Assembly (NCBI GenBank): GCA_001596135.1
Contig: CP014773.1
Span: 2,046,001 to 2,110,000, forward strand
Origin: Mucilaginibacter sp. PAMC 26640
GTDB lineage: Bacteria; Bacteroidota; Bacteroidia; Sphingobacteriales; Sphingobacteriaceae
Direction: 5' to 3'
Length of the DNA stretch: 64,000 nucleotides
Shown: positions 36,201 through 45,069 of the stretch, in pieces
Position numbering within the stretch: the first letter of the stretch is position 1
Layout of the letters: every line of letters starts with the position of its first letter
The notes under the pieces: model-generated
The model's database searches: none
Told to the model about the DNA's origin: nothing
Seen by the model: the letters and a program-made list of their open reading frames with translations, nothing else
Program-made: the position numbers and the translations under genes

Positions 36201-37040
36201 ATGAAAAATAATGACGCTCAATTTCAACTGCCTTCAAAGCGAAGGCTCTCTTTTACAGAACGACTCGAATCTTTAGATAGCTGGTTTATTGTTACGGCCA
36301 GTGCTGTACTTTATGTCGCTGCCGTGATGATTTTTTCCTGCATTGAATATTCGATCGGCGTAAAAGGGAACTTTAAAGATGAGTTATCCGGCTTTTGGGA
36401 ATTGGTCTATTTCAATTTCATATCCATATTGACGATTGGTTATGGAGATGTATCACCTTTGGGCTATGTCAGGGTGCTAACGATCATTGAAGCAATCATT
36501 GGATTAACGATATACACTTTGAGCATTTCGGTAATCACGCTGAAACTTTTGCTACCTGCCAGACATACGATCGTATTTTCAAAATATGCTTATTATAGCA
36601 CAGACGATGAGGCGTTTATGATCATTTATCTGAATACGGCTAAACAATTTATCACGAATCTTGAAACAACCTGGTATTTTAAACTGAATGAAGATTGGAA
36701 AACCGGTTCACCCAGCCGTGTTCCATTTATAACGAGGTCAGTGCAGACGTTTTATCTTGGGTACGGAATACCGGTCGAACGCTTGGTAGCGCAACTACAC
36801 TCATATGACTGTCTTCGTGTTGGCTTATCGGGAGATCTTGGAATGACGCGTTATTCGACCTATGTTCAGTATGATCTCGAGGATATCTTAGTAATAGAAA
36901 ACCGGGACGAGCTAAAGAATTATGAGGGTTTTTATCAGGTCGACGAGCATTGGCAGTCTGATAAGTTTTCCTCTTATTTTCACTACCGGCCGAAAGATGC
37001 AGCGACACTTGCTGAAAGGTTAAAGTCGCGTGTCTCCTGA
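36201..37040 (+). CDS. two-TM potassium-channel-like protein
   Basis: A 279-residue membrane protein from ATG 36201 (an in-frame TTG at 36186 is less likely). TM1 spans ~28-50 (WFIVTASAVLYVAAVMIFSC). A pore loop carries the K+ selectivity filter TIGYGD (78-83), and TM2 covers ~90-115 (VLTIIEAIIGLTIYTLSISV). The remaining ~165 residues form a soluble C-terminal domain without a recognisable RCK/TrkA nucleotide-binding motif. As a gated channel it could depolarise the cell on activation. Third gene of the SIR2 operon, convergent with the ADP-ribosyltransferase operon. Confidence 0.82.
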   Translation: MKNNDAQFQLPSKRRLSFTERLESLDSWFIVTASAVLYVAAVMIFSCIEYSIGVKGNFKDELSGFWELVYFNFISILTIGYGDVSPLGYVRVLTIIEAIIGLTIYTLSISVITLKLLLPARHTIVFSKYAYYSTDDEAFMIIYLNTAKQFITNLETTWYFKLNEDWKTGSPSRVPFITRSVQTFYLGYGIPVERLVAQLHSYDCLRVGLSGDLGMTRYSTYVQYDLEDILVIENRDELKNYEGFYQVDEHWQSDKFSSYFHYRPKDAATLAERLKSRVS

Positions 37041-37204
37041 TCTAATCATTAGGTAAGCCTGATACGTAATTGCTGTTCGATATAGGCTTCAAATTTTTCT
37101 TCTCTGGACTCAAGCTTTGGCGGCACGTCGAATCTTAACAGGTGGACCTGGTCGTTCTCGATCGCCTGAGCGACGATTTCAGCGGTATCTTTGCTGTAAT
37201 AACA

Positions 37205-38085
37205 TTATATAATACACAGTAAACGATTATAAGGGTGCGGATAATCTGAAGTTTCAGGACCTTGCAGATCATATAATATACCAAACAGGTTTATTAATGC
37301 GAATAACATACGGATACGGTCCTGTTTCGTAACCTTATCAAAGATCTTCTCTTCGCGAAGTAATAAACCGAATCCAACGAGATCCGCATAATGCTCCCGC
37401 TGATAATTGATATTAGGGTAGTCTGCACTTAACTTTTGTACGTCATCGGCATCTGTTTCCAGGTCGCCGTTAAGGAAATGTGCGATCTCATGATAAGCCA
37501 ACAGCTTTTCCTGGATCGTCAGAGTCAGAAAATGCGGATAGTCGAGTTGTTTATCCAGGATGATCTGTGGTCCTAAGGGCAGCTTAGTTTCCCTGAAATG
37601 CGCATAGGTCTCCACATACATTTCTATCAATTGCTCGCAGCTCACCTGCTGACCGGGGTTTCGTGAGCAGTCCAGTACCATTTCAGGAAAATGGATGGCC
37701 AGACTTAACTTTACAAGTTTATGTAAAATAGTGATCAGGGAAGAGCTGATAAAAAGGGCGTAAAACCGCTGGTCAGGGGAACGTCTGATCCTGGCGTACA
37801 TGCGGCGGTTATCTACAGTTGTATAATAAAACCGCTCAGCAAATACAGCTTTCATATCTTCAGGAAGTGTTGCGCAGAAGTGTATTTTCAAACCATCTAA
37901 TATGTGCTGATACCTGGTTCTTGTCGGCGTAAAATCAGCATCAAGATCATAGCGCGTGACTTCAGTTGCTCTCCGTAATGCTTACGCAACATCGCCCTTC
38001 TTTCTTCCAGATCTTCCGGTTCTGCCGCGTATTCGTATTCTTCTGCTTTGATGAGGTCGGCATATTCTTTTGCGGTATCGTACAT
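37205..38085 (-). pseudogene. HExxH zincin gene, apparently frameshifted (two frames)
   Basis: A frame from ATG 38085 gives 62 residues (acidic start MYDTAKEYADLIKAEEYEY) and stops at 37897. An overlapping frame, open from about 37990 but lacking any ATG until well inside, continues TEVTRYDLDADFTPTR through LLAYHEIAHFLNGD and YQREHYADLVGF to a stop at 37205. The natural reading is one ~290-residue zincin with a one-base shift near 37960-37990. Zinc ligands would be the HEIAH His pair plus a downstream Glu/Asp, as in ImmA/IrrE-like or minor gluzincin proteases. The same frame stays open for 51 more codons after the TAA at 37205. Alternatively, two coupled genes. Confidence 0.55.
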
Positions 38086-38088
38086 ATC

Positions 38089-38661
38089 TTAGTTATTCAA
38101 CCGCGCAGTGAACAAATGAAGTTCTTCGTAGCTTTCAGCCATATCCCTTCCCATGAGTTGCTCCATAATTGTTCGATCGGTTACTATTTTTTCATCCTCA
38201 ATAGTAAGGGATCGGTCGCGCCCTAATAACATCTCCCGCTCTGTTTCGCTGGTCTTTGCGCTTTCAAATGGAGCGATATGGGTACCTTCGGGACAGATGA
38301 TCTTGATAAGTGCTGGCGTTTGGCCCGGATCAAGGGTATTGTAATGGTTTTGAACACACTCGTAATTTTCACCTGTCGACAGATAGGCCGGATAATTTAT
38401 TTCTTTACCATTTTTAAACTGATCAAGGATCTGTACAGCGGTGACCCGGTAAACGGTTAGTTCATTTGGTAGTTCGTTTTTGCTGATGATTTCGTCAAGA
38501 ATTGCGGTTGTATGCTGCCACTCATCAGGTAGCGAGCCATTGCGAAGCATAGCATTAAGGTCCGTGGCAAACATCTTTGAATCAAGATACGGATCGTTGC
38601 ATTTATAGTGATCAAAATAGATCTGTTCTTCAGGCGTGAGGTTATCGTAAAAGTTTTGCAT
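38089..38661 (-). CDS. ADP-ribosyltransferase toxin-like protein (R-S-E class)
   Basis: A 190-residue protein without a signal peptide. It has the R-S-E triad of the VIP2/C3-like exoenzyme fold: TVYRV (Arg72), AYLSTG (Ser95-Thr96, STS-like) and ETEREMLL (ExE, Glu141 and Glu143). The spacing and following GRDRSLTIEDE strand suit an ARTT loop. Such enzymes transfer ADP-ribose from NAD+ to proteins, RNA or small molecules. It begins an operon with the zincin gene 3 bp downstream, and faces a divergent 104-codon gene that could be a cognate regulator. Lack of secretion signals suggests an intracellular or toxin-antitoxin-type role. Confidence 0.75.
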   Translation of the reverse strand: MQNFYDNLTPEEQIYFDHYKCNDPYLDSKMFATDLNAMLRNGSLPDEWQHTTAILDEIISKNELPNELTVYRVTAVQILDQFKNGKEINYPAYLSTGENYECVQNHYNTLDPGQTPALIKIICPEGTHIAPFESAKTSETEREMLLGRDRSLTIEDEKIVTDRTIMEQLMGRDMAESYEELHLFTARLNN

Positions 38662-38669
38662 CGTAATAA

Positions 38670-38984
38670 GTGTTCAAGGTTGATAAAAGTAATGAACCTG
38701 TGACTATATCACAAGGATCGTTTCAGGGTTTATTGATTAAACTTAATACGGCCAGATACGGTGCTACTTTGGGCGTAAGTAAAAGCGAGAAACTTCAGGA
38801 TCTTATCTTACAAAAAAATGGGCCTACCGAAGAGGAATTTGGCCGGCTTTTGGTAACCAAAAACACTTTCCTTAACTACTATCTGAACGCGCCAGTGAGC
38901 TACGTAGAACAAGATATCGAACGCATCAAAGGGACATTTCAGCACTTAGATGCTTTTATCGAAAAAGAAACGGTCTGGCCATAA
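38670..38984 (+). CDS. small protein divergent from ADP-ribosyltransferase
   Basis: A 104-residue frame beginning with GTG at 38670, directly after an in-frame stop, 8 bp from the divergent ADP-ribosyltransferase start. The product is soluble and helical with normal amino-acid composition (SKSEKLQDLILQKNGPTEEE, then IERIKGTFQHLDAFIEKE). I recognise no family. The position suggests a regulator or antitoxin of the ADP-ribosyltransferase, but it may also be the C-terminal relic of a longer gene, since no ATG is available. Last gene before attR. Confidence 0.4.
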   Translation: MFKVDKSNEPVTISQGSFQGLLIKLNTARYGATLGVSKSEKLQDLILQKNGPTEEEFGRLLVTKNTFLNYYLNAPVSYVEQDIERIKGTFQHLDAFIEKETVWP

Positions 38985-39327
38985 AGGATTGTATCGACTT
39001 TTACAAGTTGGTGGTTGCGCTGGAAACAAAATGGATCAACAGACCTGAATAATGATTTGGACTTGAAAAAGTTGCTGAATTTAGTTTGATGACGGAAGGC
39101 CAATGATTGAATAAGAAGACACAATAATTAGAGTTACGTCCTTGGAGGTAAAATTTCCATAATGATAAACGTACAAAATTTAAAGTAGTGACGTATAATT
39201 AATATAGAGTGATATATTTGTATATCCAATTGAGATTATTTATTTGATTTGAGCGGGTCTTAAGAGAGACCTGTTTTTTAAAACATCGCTTATAAGAAGT
39301 GAGAGGCTGATTTTGATTTAAGTTACA
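38985..39327. other. right end of island, non-coding
   Basis: This 343-bp AT-rich stretch lies between the last island gene and attR. No convincing gene or strong repeat is visible. Integrase arm sites would be expected here but could not be identified by eye. Confidence 0.45.
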
Positions 39328-39344
39328 AATCCCTCCCTCTCCGC
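39328..39344 (+). repeat. attR: 17-bp direct repeat of tRNA-Ser 3' end
   Basis: AATCCCTCCCTCTCCGC is identical to the tRNA-Ser end at 18568-18584. The flanking bases differ on both sides (A versus G before, T versus A after), so 17 bp is the exact repeat. It marks the right boundary of the 20.76-kb island. Confidence 0.88.
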
Positions 39345-39363
39345 TGAGTAAATCTCAAATTAT

Positions 39364-39397
39364 TAAAACGCCTTAAATGCATTATTTAGGGCGTTTT
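39364..39397 (+). terminator. original tRNA-Ser terminator, now beyond attR
   Basis: AAAACGCC and GGCGTTTT pair, extended by TTAAAT/ATTTAG, and are followed by a T-run. In the uninterrupted chromosome this would lie 20 bp after tRNA-Ser. Its likeness to 18606-18642 shows the island imports a matching copy. Confidence 0.7.
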
Positions 39398-39519
39398 TTG
39401 ATTTTAGACAAGCCAAATATTCAATAAATTGCATGATGTTGATGACTTTTGGCTGAACATCGGCATGTCAAAACCGATAAGTCGTCAGGAACATTATATG
39501 TTTTTCGATGTAAGAATAG

Positions 39520-39562
39520 GGATCGTAATTCAGGCCATTCCTATTAGCCTGAATTACGATCC
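39520..39562. terminator. 15-bp perfect stem-loop after susD gene
   Basis: GGATCGTAATTCAGG (39520-39534) and CCTGAATTACGATCC (39548-39562) pair perfectly around a 13-nt loop, 10 bp past the minus-strand SusD stop. T5 follows on the plus strand and a weaker T-rich stretch on the minus strand. It probably terminates or stabilises the 3' end of the SusCD transcript. Confidence 0.65.
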
Positions 39563-39572
39563 GCTGTTTTTA

Positions 39573-41345
39573 TCAATATCCGGTATTTTGCTTCAAAATA
39601 GCTGCCCCACCAGCACTGCTTAGGTCTATTTGCCTTTGCGGTATAGGGTAGTATTCATTTTTGCCAGTTGTAAAATGGCCGCCTCTTACATCCTGAGTAA
39701 ATTGGCCCTGGTAGGTTATGTAGGCATTAAGCTCCTGCGCAGCTATGCCCCACCTTACTAAGTCAAAAAAGCGGTGGCCTTCTAAAGCCAGCTCAATTTT
39801 GCGTTCGTAATAAATAGCCTTTAAGGCTAAATCTTTACTGCTGAAATAGCCGGAAGGATAAACGCTGATTTTGTAATTAGCGGCGGGTGTGGTAGAGAAG
39901 CCTGCGGTTGGTTTATCCGGGGTTTTGTATTTGTAAACAAAACCTACTGGTTTTGAAGCCCGGCTGCGAACCATATTTATCAAAGCTAATGCCCTTGTTA
40001 AACCACCGGTTTGTGCCTCTGCTTCTGCAGCCATTAACAAAACATCAGAAAAACGGATAATATTATTATTGATTCCCGAGCCTGGTGCCCATGAAAGCAT
40101 ATCGCCTTCGGTATCCTGCGCAGCCTGCCCAAACACCATTTTAATAGGTGAATACGGGCCGGCATAGGGTTGGTTACGTACCCAATCATTACCAGGATGG
40201 TTGCCCCAATCAAGGTAAGGGATGCCGCGTCTGCCAGCTGTCCAGTCTAAACGCGGGTCGATGTTACCTGCGTCCGGCGTAAATGATTGTGCCGATGTTA
40301 AATTCATATCTGTTTTTATCGGATGATCATTGTAGTTATCCAGGTATGGCAAGCCTGTTGCATCTGTACGGAAGTGATTTACCAGATCGATAGATGGCTG
40401 GTAGAAACCGCAGCAACCAAACGGGCTGCCGGTGCCATACGGAAAGTTAAGCATATCGCCGTTGTTGGCATTAGACGGCCCGCCAGGATCGGCGTTAGCA
40501 GCAGCCTGTACCGCAAAAACAGATTCGGGGCTGTTGTTGGTCGCAGCCCTAAAGTTATCCTCAAAACGGTCGTTCAATTGATACTTGGCACCAGAGGCAG
40601 TTTTGCCCTGAGCGATAACGGTTTCGAACAGATCCCGGGCTTCTGGAAATTTATGCTCAAATAGGTAGGTTTTGGCAAGATAAGCGCCTGCAGCCCCTTT
40701 ATTAGCGCGGCCTGCATCGGCTTGGTCGCTTTCCATATTCTCATAAGCGAACTTAAAATCTTCCTCAATTTTTGGCCATATATCTGTGTTATTTGGCTGG
40801 TTAAAATCAGTAGTGTTTTCATCAATATAGGGCACATTATTAAACATCTTTTTAAGATCAAAGTAATAGTGTGCACGTAAAAAACGGGCCTGACCTAGTA
40901 AATTGGCTTTTTCTGTTGCCGAAACGGTGGTTACCTTCCCAATAGTACTTATTAGAACATTAGTACGTGAGATCCCTTCATAATCTGCCTTCCATTTGCT
41001 GTTAAAAAATCCGTTGGTGGGGTCACTGTTATACTTTTGGATCAGCTCTATCGGGGTTTGGTCGCCCGGATCACTACCTTTATTAGCATCGCCGCCGGCA
41101 ACACCACCATAGATCCAATTATCCGGAGATGCTTCCCATGCACCACCGCCGCCGATGGAAGCGTCGCCACCCTGCTGGCCATCAAGTGCCGCATAAGCAC
41201 CGATCAATAGCTGGTTGACGCCCTCTTTCGATACTAAAAGGGGGTTTTCCAGCGAGCCGGTTAATGGTTTATCTAAATATTTTTTACACGAGCTAAATGC
41301 CAGCGCACTGCCCAATATTATTGTGATCAAATTTCTTGTTTTCAT
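39573..41345 (-). CDS. SusD/RagB-family nutrient-binding outer-membrane lipoprotein
   Basis: A 590-residue lipoprotein (lipobox ALAFSSCKK). It has the SusD signature regions: an N-terminal LLIGAYAALDGQQGGDAS segment, tetratricopeptide-like helices with ARFLRAHYYFDLKKMF and NNVPYIDENT, and the C-terminal YYERKIELALEGHRFFDLVRWG. SusD proteins sit on the cell surface and deliver ligand to the partner SusC channel. The gene follows susC by 28 bp. No glycoside hydrolase or peptidase is linked, so the nutrient cannot be named. Confidence 0.95.
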   Translation of the reverse strand: MKTRNLITIILGSALAFSSCKKYLDKPLTGSLENPLLVSKEGVNQLLIGAYAALDGQQGGDASIGGGGAWEASPDNWIYGGVAGGDANKGSDPGDQTPIELIQKYNSDPTNGFFNSKWKADYEGISRTNVLISTIGKVTTVSATEKANLLGQARFLRAHYYFDLKKMFNNVPYIDENTTDFNQPNNTDIWPKIEEDFKFAYENMESDQADAGRANKGAAGAYLAKTYLFEHKFPEARDLFETVIAQGKTASGAKYQLNDRFEDNFRAATNNSPESVFAVQAAANADPGGPSNANNGDMLNFPYGTGSPFGCCGFYQPSIDLVNHFRTDATGLPYLDNYNDHPIKTDMNLTSAQSFTPDAGNIDPRLDWTAGRRGIPYLDWGNHPGNDWVRNQPYAGPYSPIKMVFGQAAQDTEGDMLSWAPGSGINNNIIRFSDVLLMAAEAEAQTGGLTRALALINMVRSRASKPVGFVYKYKTPDKPTAGFSTTPAANYKISVYPSGYFSSKDLALKAIYYERKIELALEGHRFFDLVRWGIAAQELNAYITYQGQFTQDVRGGHFTTGKNEYYPIPQRQIDLSSAGGAAILKQNTGY

Positions 41346-41373
41346 CTTTTAATCTTTTACAATTATCAATTGG

Positions 41374-44300
41374 TTATAATGAAAAATTCACACCTATTAA
41401 AAAGGTACGGGGACTTGCGTAAGTACCTTCGTCAATACCAAAATTCAGTACCCCACCGTTTAATTCAGGGTCTGTGCCTGTATAACCGGTTAGGGTGAAC
41501 AAGTTTGTTGCCGATGCATAAACCCTCAGTTTTTGGATGCCCGACTTTTTTGAAATATTGAAAGTGTAACCAATTTGCGCATTACGGGCACGTACATAAG
41601 TACCACTCTCCACAAAATAGGAGTTGGGTGTAGAGCCGCTGCTTACAGAGGCGTCCAGCTCCTGAACAGGCGCTTTGGCATTGTGATTTTCAGGCGTCCA
41701 GGAATCATACAATGCTGTTTTGCTTTTCGCTGTCTCAAATGACGAGTAAAAATCTGTCCAGTACTTAACATTATTCCAGATCTTGCCACCAAATGCCCCA
41801 TACAATAGCATATTAAAATCAAACCGTTTGTAAGTGAAGCCAAGGTTCAAACCCGCTGTAAACTTAGGGTTAGGGTCGCCGATGAAGGTCCTGTCGGAAT
41901 CGTTTATTACGCCGTCGCCATTAACATCTGTATAGCGGAAACGTCCTGGCTTAACATCTGTTTGGTAAATGGCATCCGGGTTACCGGTAGCTGCCTGTAC
42001 TTTAGCATTTGCAGCGTCAATCTCTGCCTGCGAGTTCCAGAAACCGGCTGTTTGGTAACCGTAAAACTGGCCTATCGGGTGGCCAACTTCGTTCCGTACC
42101 ATGTTCAAATCAAAACGGCGCGAAATATCTGAGTAGAAATAGGTGGCGCTGTTTGATACTTTGGTGATCTTGTTATTATAGGTTGTGAAAGACAGCGTGC
42201 TATTAAAATTAAAATCGTTGTTTATTTTAAAATTACCGGTTACCGAAACGTCCAAACCATCGGTTTTCATTTTTGCTATGTTAACATAAGGAACAGTACC
42301 GTTACCCTCGGTACCTAAATGTTCCGGATTAAATAGCAGGTCATTTATGTCTTTACGGTAATAATCGGCAGTAATGGATAGTTTATCACCAAAAAAGGTA
42401 GCATCAAAACCAATATTACTGTTGATATCCTGCTCCCATTTGGCTTCCGGGTTTCCTATGTGTTGCTGATAAAAGCCGGGCTGAATAACTGTACCGCCGC
42501 CTATTGGGTAATAGGATTGGCCGATACTGCTGCCATAGGTATTATAAGCATTATCAGGCGTAAGATTTCCCTGGTTACCCATAATACCCCAGCCACCGCG
42601 AATCTTTAGATCGGTTAACCACTTCACGTTTTTTAAAAAACTCTCCTGCGATATGCGCCACCCGGCACTTAATGCCGGGAAATAGCCATACTGGTGTTCT
42701 TTAGAAAATTGCGAAGAGCCGTCTCTGCGAATAGTGGCGTTGAATAAATATTTATCGTTAAAAACATAATCTAGCCTTGAAAATAAGGAGAAGATGGTGT
42801 AAGAGTTATGGTCGCCATAGTTGCTTGAGCCATTTGCGGAACCAGTATTTAGGTTAACATAGTTAGGGTCAAACGTGAAATAGTTCTGCCTGGTTGCTCC
42901 AATGTTGCTATTATAACTTTCAAAGGCTTCGCTGCCAACTACTGCTTTAATATCGTGCTTGCCTAATTTTTTATGATAAGTTAGGGTGTTTGTCCAGGTA
43001 TAATTCCAATTGCTGTAACTGTCTTCTCCATAACCATTGGTCTGGGTATTCTCTTTACTCTCGTAAGTTGGGTAATTAAAGTAATGCGAATTACCGTTGC
43101 TAATATCGCCACCAAAAGTACTGCGGAAATTAAAGTCGTTCAGAAAATCGGCCTCGGCATAAACATTACCAAACAGGCGGTAAGCTACATTGCCGTTAAC
43201 CTTTGACCGCTGTTGTATAGCAACCGGATTATTAGCATCTCCCAGGCCTGAGCCGTAGCTGCCTGCATAATTACCGGCTATATCATATACCGGTATAATG
43301 GGCTGCTGCCTGATGGCCATAGTAATAACACCATCGGGATTGTTACCACCAACTTTAGGGTTTTTTGTTACCGAATAAGCCAGGTTTTCGCCCACCCTAA
43401 CATGTTTATTAAGATTGAAACTGGTATTGGCCCTTAAAGTATAACGTTTTTGATAGGTATCTATCAGTGTACCCTGCTGATTAAAATAATTGGCGGAGAT
43501 AAGGTAGTTGCCCTGATCGCTGCCTCCGCTCACAGCAATATTATGACTGGTTATTGGCGCACTTTTAAAAATTTCGTGGTACCAGTCTGTACCGGCCTTA
43601 TTTGCTTTGGTTATGCGGTAAAAGCTGTTAAAATCATCGCCGCTGGTATAGTACGGATTTACATAATATAACGAAGGATCTACAGACGGATTGCCGGCCA
43701 TGGCACCTGCAGGCACTATATAATCGGGCAAGGTATAGCGCGATGCTGAACCATCCGGGTTATATTGCTCGTCCGTAAAATCTGTAATACCCGAGTTGGT
43801 TTGAGCCAAATGTTTCAGATCGGCCATTTCCTGCGGATTCAGCGTGTTCCAAACATTCCCGCTTTTTGGTTTCTGGATACCATAGTAAGCATCATACTGA
43901 ATGTTTACTTTCCCTTTGCCCCGTTTAGTTGTGATGATAATTACACCGTTAGCAGCCCTTGCCCCGTAGATAGAGGCCGAGCTGGCATCCTTCAGGATCT
44001 GGAAGTTTTCAACATCATTTGGGTTCAGTGTGCTTACATCTTGCGTAGGTATACCATCAATAACGTATAATGGTGAGTTGTTACCAAAGTTATTGAAACC
44101 TCTTATACGCACTTGCGGCTCTTCGCCCGGCTGGCCCGAGCCAATTACCGTAACACCCGAAGCCTGTCCCTGTAACTGCGAGTTTACTGATGACGATGCT
44201 GTTTTGTTCAAATTTTTTACATCAACTACCGATACCGCACCCGTAAGGTCTTTTTTGCGTTGCGTGGTATAACCTACTACCACCACTTCGTTTAGTGATT

Positions 44301-44907
44301 TAGATTCTTCATTAAGTTTTACGTTGATCACCTGGCGTCCGTTTACTGAAACAGTTTGCGGGCTGAAGCCTACAAAGCTAAATTCAAGCGAGCCGGTGCC
44401 ATCTGGCAGGGTGATGGCATATTTACCATTTACATCGGTAGTAACGGCAAGTGTACTCCCCTTTAGTTTTACCGTTACTCCTGGTAACGTTTGGCCTGCC
44501 ATGTCTGTCACTAAGCCGGTAACGCTTAATACGTTTACGGCATTATCGCCTGCGGGCTTTACAATTACCACATTATCCATTATCTGGTAGGTGAGTGCCT
44601 GGTTACTAAGAATAATTTTCATGACCTCGTCAATAGTGGCATCTTTAGCAACAACCTCTATTTTTTTATCTTGATTTACCTGGTCAAGGCGGTAAAAAAT
44701 GCTGTAAGTGCTGCTTTTTTCAATCTGCTTAAACATTTGCTTCACTGTAATGCTGTTCTCATTAAAGTTGAATATCTTTTGAGAGTATACCGCAGCGTGT
44801 ATTTGCATTATCCCCGCCACAAGCAAAACGGTAACAAGCTTCATAATTTTGAGCGTTTTTCGCCAGACAGCAGGAGCCGTCACAGCTTTTCTGTAAAATT
44901 TAATCAT
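41374..44907 (-). CDS. SusC/RagA TonB-linked outer-membrane receptor with STN domain
   Basis: A 1177-residue TonB-dependent transporter. In order: signal region, an STN domain (NENSITVKQMFKQIEKSSTY, residues ~45-120) that contacts an anti-sigma factor, a CarboxypepD_reg-like domain (ITGL-type VTDMAGQTLPGVTVKLKGST), a plug with VVVGYTTQRKKDLTGAVSVV and RIRGFNNFGNNSPLYVIDG, and the C-terminal beta-barrel ending LIGVNFSL. The STN domain fits regulation through the FecR anti-sigma protein encoded 162 bp upstream. It imports an unidentified nutrient with the SusD partner. Confidence 0.95.
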   Translation of the reverse strand: MIKFYRKAVTAPAVWRKTLKIMKLVTVLLVAGIMQIHAAVYSQKIFNFNENSITVKQMFKQIEKSSTYSIFYRLDQVNQDKKIEVVAKDATIDEVMKIILSNQALTYQIMDNVVIVKPAGDNAVNVLSVTGLVTDMAGQTLPGVTVKLKGSTLAVTTDVNGKYAITLPDGTGSLEFSFVGFSPQTVSVNGRQVINVKLNEESKSLNEVVVVGYTTQRKKDLTGAVSVVDVKNLNKTASSSVNSQLQGQASGVTVIGSGQPGEEPQVRIRGFNNFGNNSPLYVIDGIPTQDVSTLNPNDVENFQILKDASSASIYGARAANGVIIITTKRGKGKVNIQYDAYYGIQKPKSGNVWNTLNPQEMADLKHLAQTNSGITDFTDEQYNPDGSASRYTLPDYIVPAGAMAGNPSVDPSLYYVNPYYTSGDDFNSFYRITKANKAGTDWYHEIFKSAPITSHNIAVSGGSDQGNYLISANYFNQQGTLIDTYQKRYTLRANTSFNLNKHVRVGENLAYSVTKNPKVGGNNPDGVITMAIRQQPIIPVYDIAGNYAGSYGSGLGDANNPVAIQQRSKVNGNVAYRLFGNVYAEADFLNDFNFRSTFGGDISNGNSHYFNYPTYESKENTQTNGYGEDSYSNWNYTWTNTLTYHKKLGKHDIKAVVGSEAFESYNSNIGATRQNYFTFDPNYVNLNTGSANGSSNYGDHNSYTIFSLFSRLDYVFNDKYLFNATIRRDGSSQFSKEHQYGYFPALSAGWRISQESFLKNVKWLTDLKIRGGWGIMGNQGNLTPDNAYNTYGSSIGQSYYPIGGGTVIQPGFYQQHIGNPEAKWEQDINSNIGFDATFFGDKLSITADYYRKDINDLLFNPEHLGTEGNGTVPYVNIAKMKTDGLDVSVTGNFKINNDFNFNSTLSFTTYNNKITKVSNSATYFYSDISRRFDLNMVRNEVGHPIGQFYGYQTAGFWNSQAEIDAANAKVQAATGNPDAIYQTDVKPGRFRYTDVNGDGVINDSDRTFIGDPNPKFTAGLNLGFTYKRFDFNMLLYGAFGGKIWNNVKYWTDFYSSFETAKSKTALYDSWTPENHNAKAPVQELDASVSSGSTPNSYFVESGTYVRARNAQIGYTFNISKKSGIQKLRVYASATNLFTLTGYTGTDPELNGGVLNFGIDEGTYASPRTFLIGVNFSL

Positions 44908-44988
44908 AAATTTGCGTTTGTTAATTAGTTAATACAATGCTTCCCCAAGCGTTAGGGTATTAGCTATTAATTGATTTCCAATAAATAC

Positions 44989-45014
44989 ACCCGGATTGTT
45001 AGCGCAGTCCGGGT
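44989..45014. promoter_or_regulatory. stem-loop between fecR and susC genes
   Basis: ACCCGGA (44989-44995) and TCCGGGT (45008-45014) enclose a 12-nt loop in the 162-bp gap between the FecR and SusC genes. On the plus strand it is followed by a T-rich run. On the minus (coding) strand it lies in the susC leader, where it could stabilise or attenuate the transcript. Confidence 0.4.
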
Positions 45015-45069
45015 TGTTTGTTTTTTATAAAGTTTATCCCATATTGTTTGCTTAAGTTTTTTAGCTGTT

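Noticed and set aside
18496..39344. CRISPR array or cas genes within the island
   Set aside because: No regularly spaced short repeats and no Cas motifs were seen anywhere in the window.
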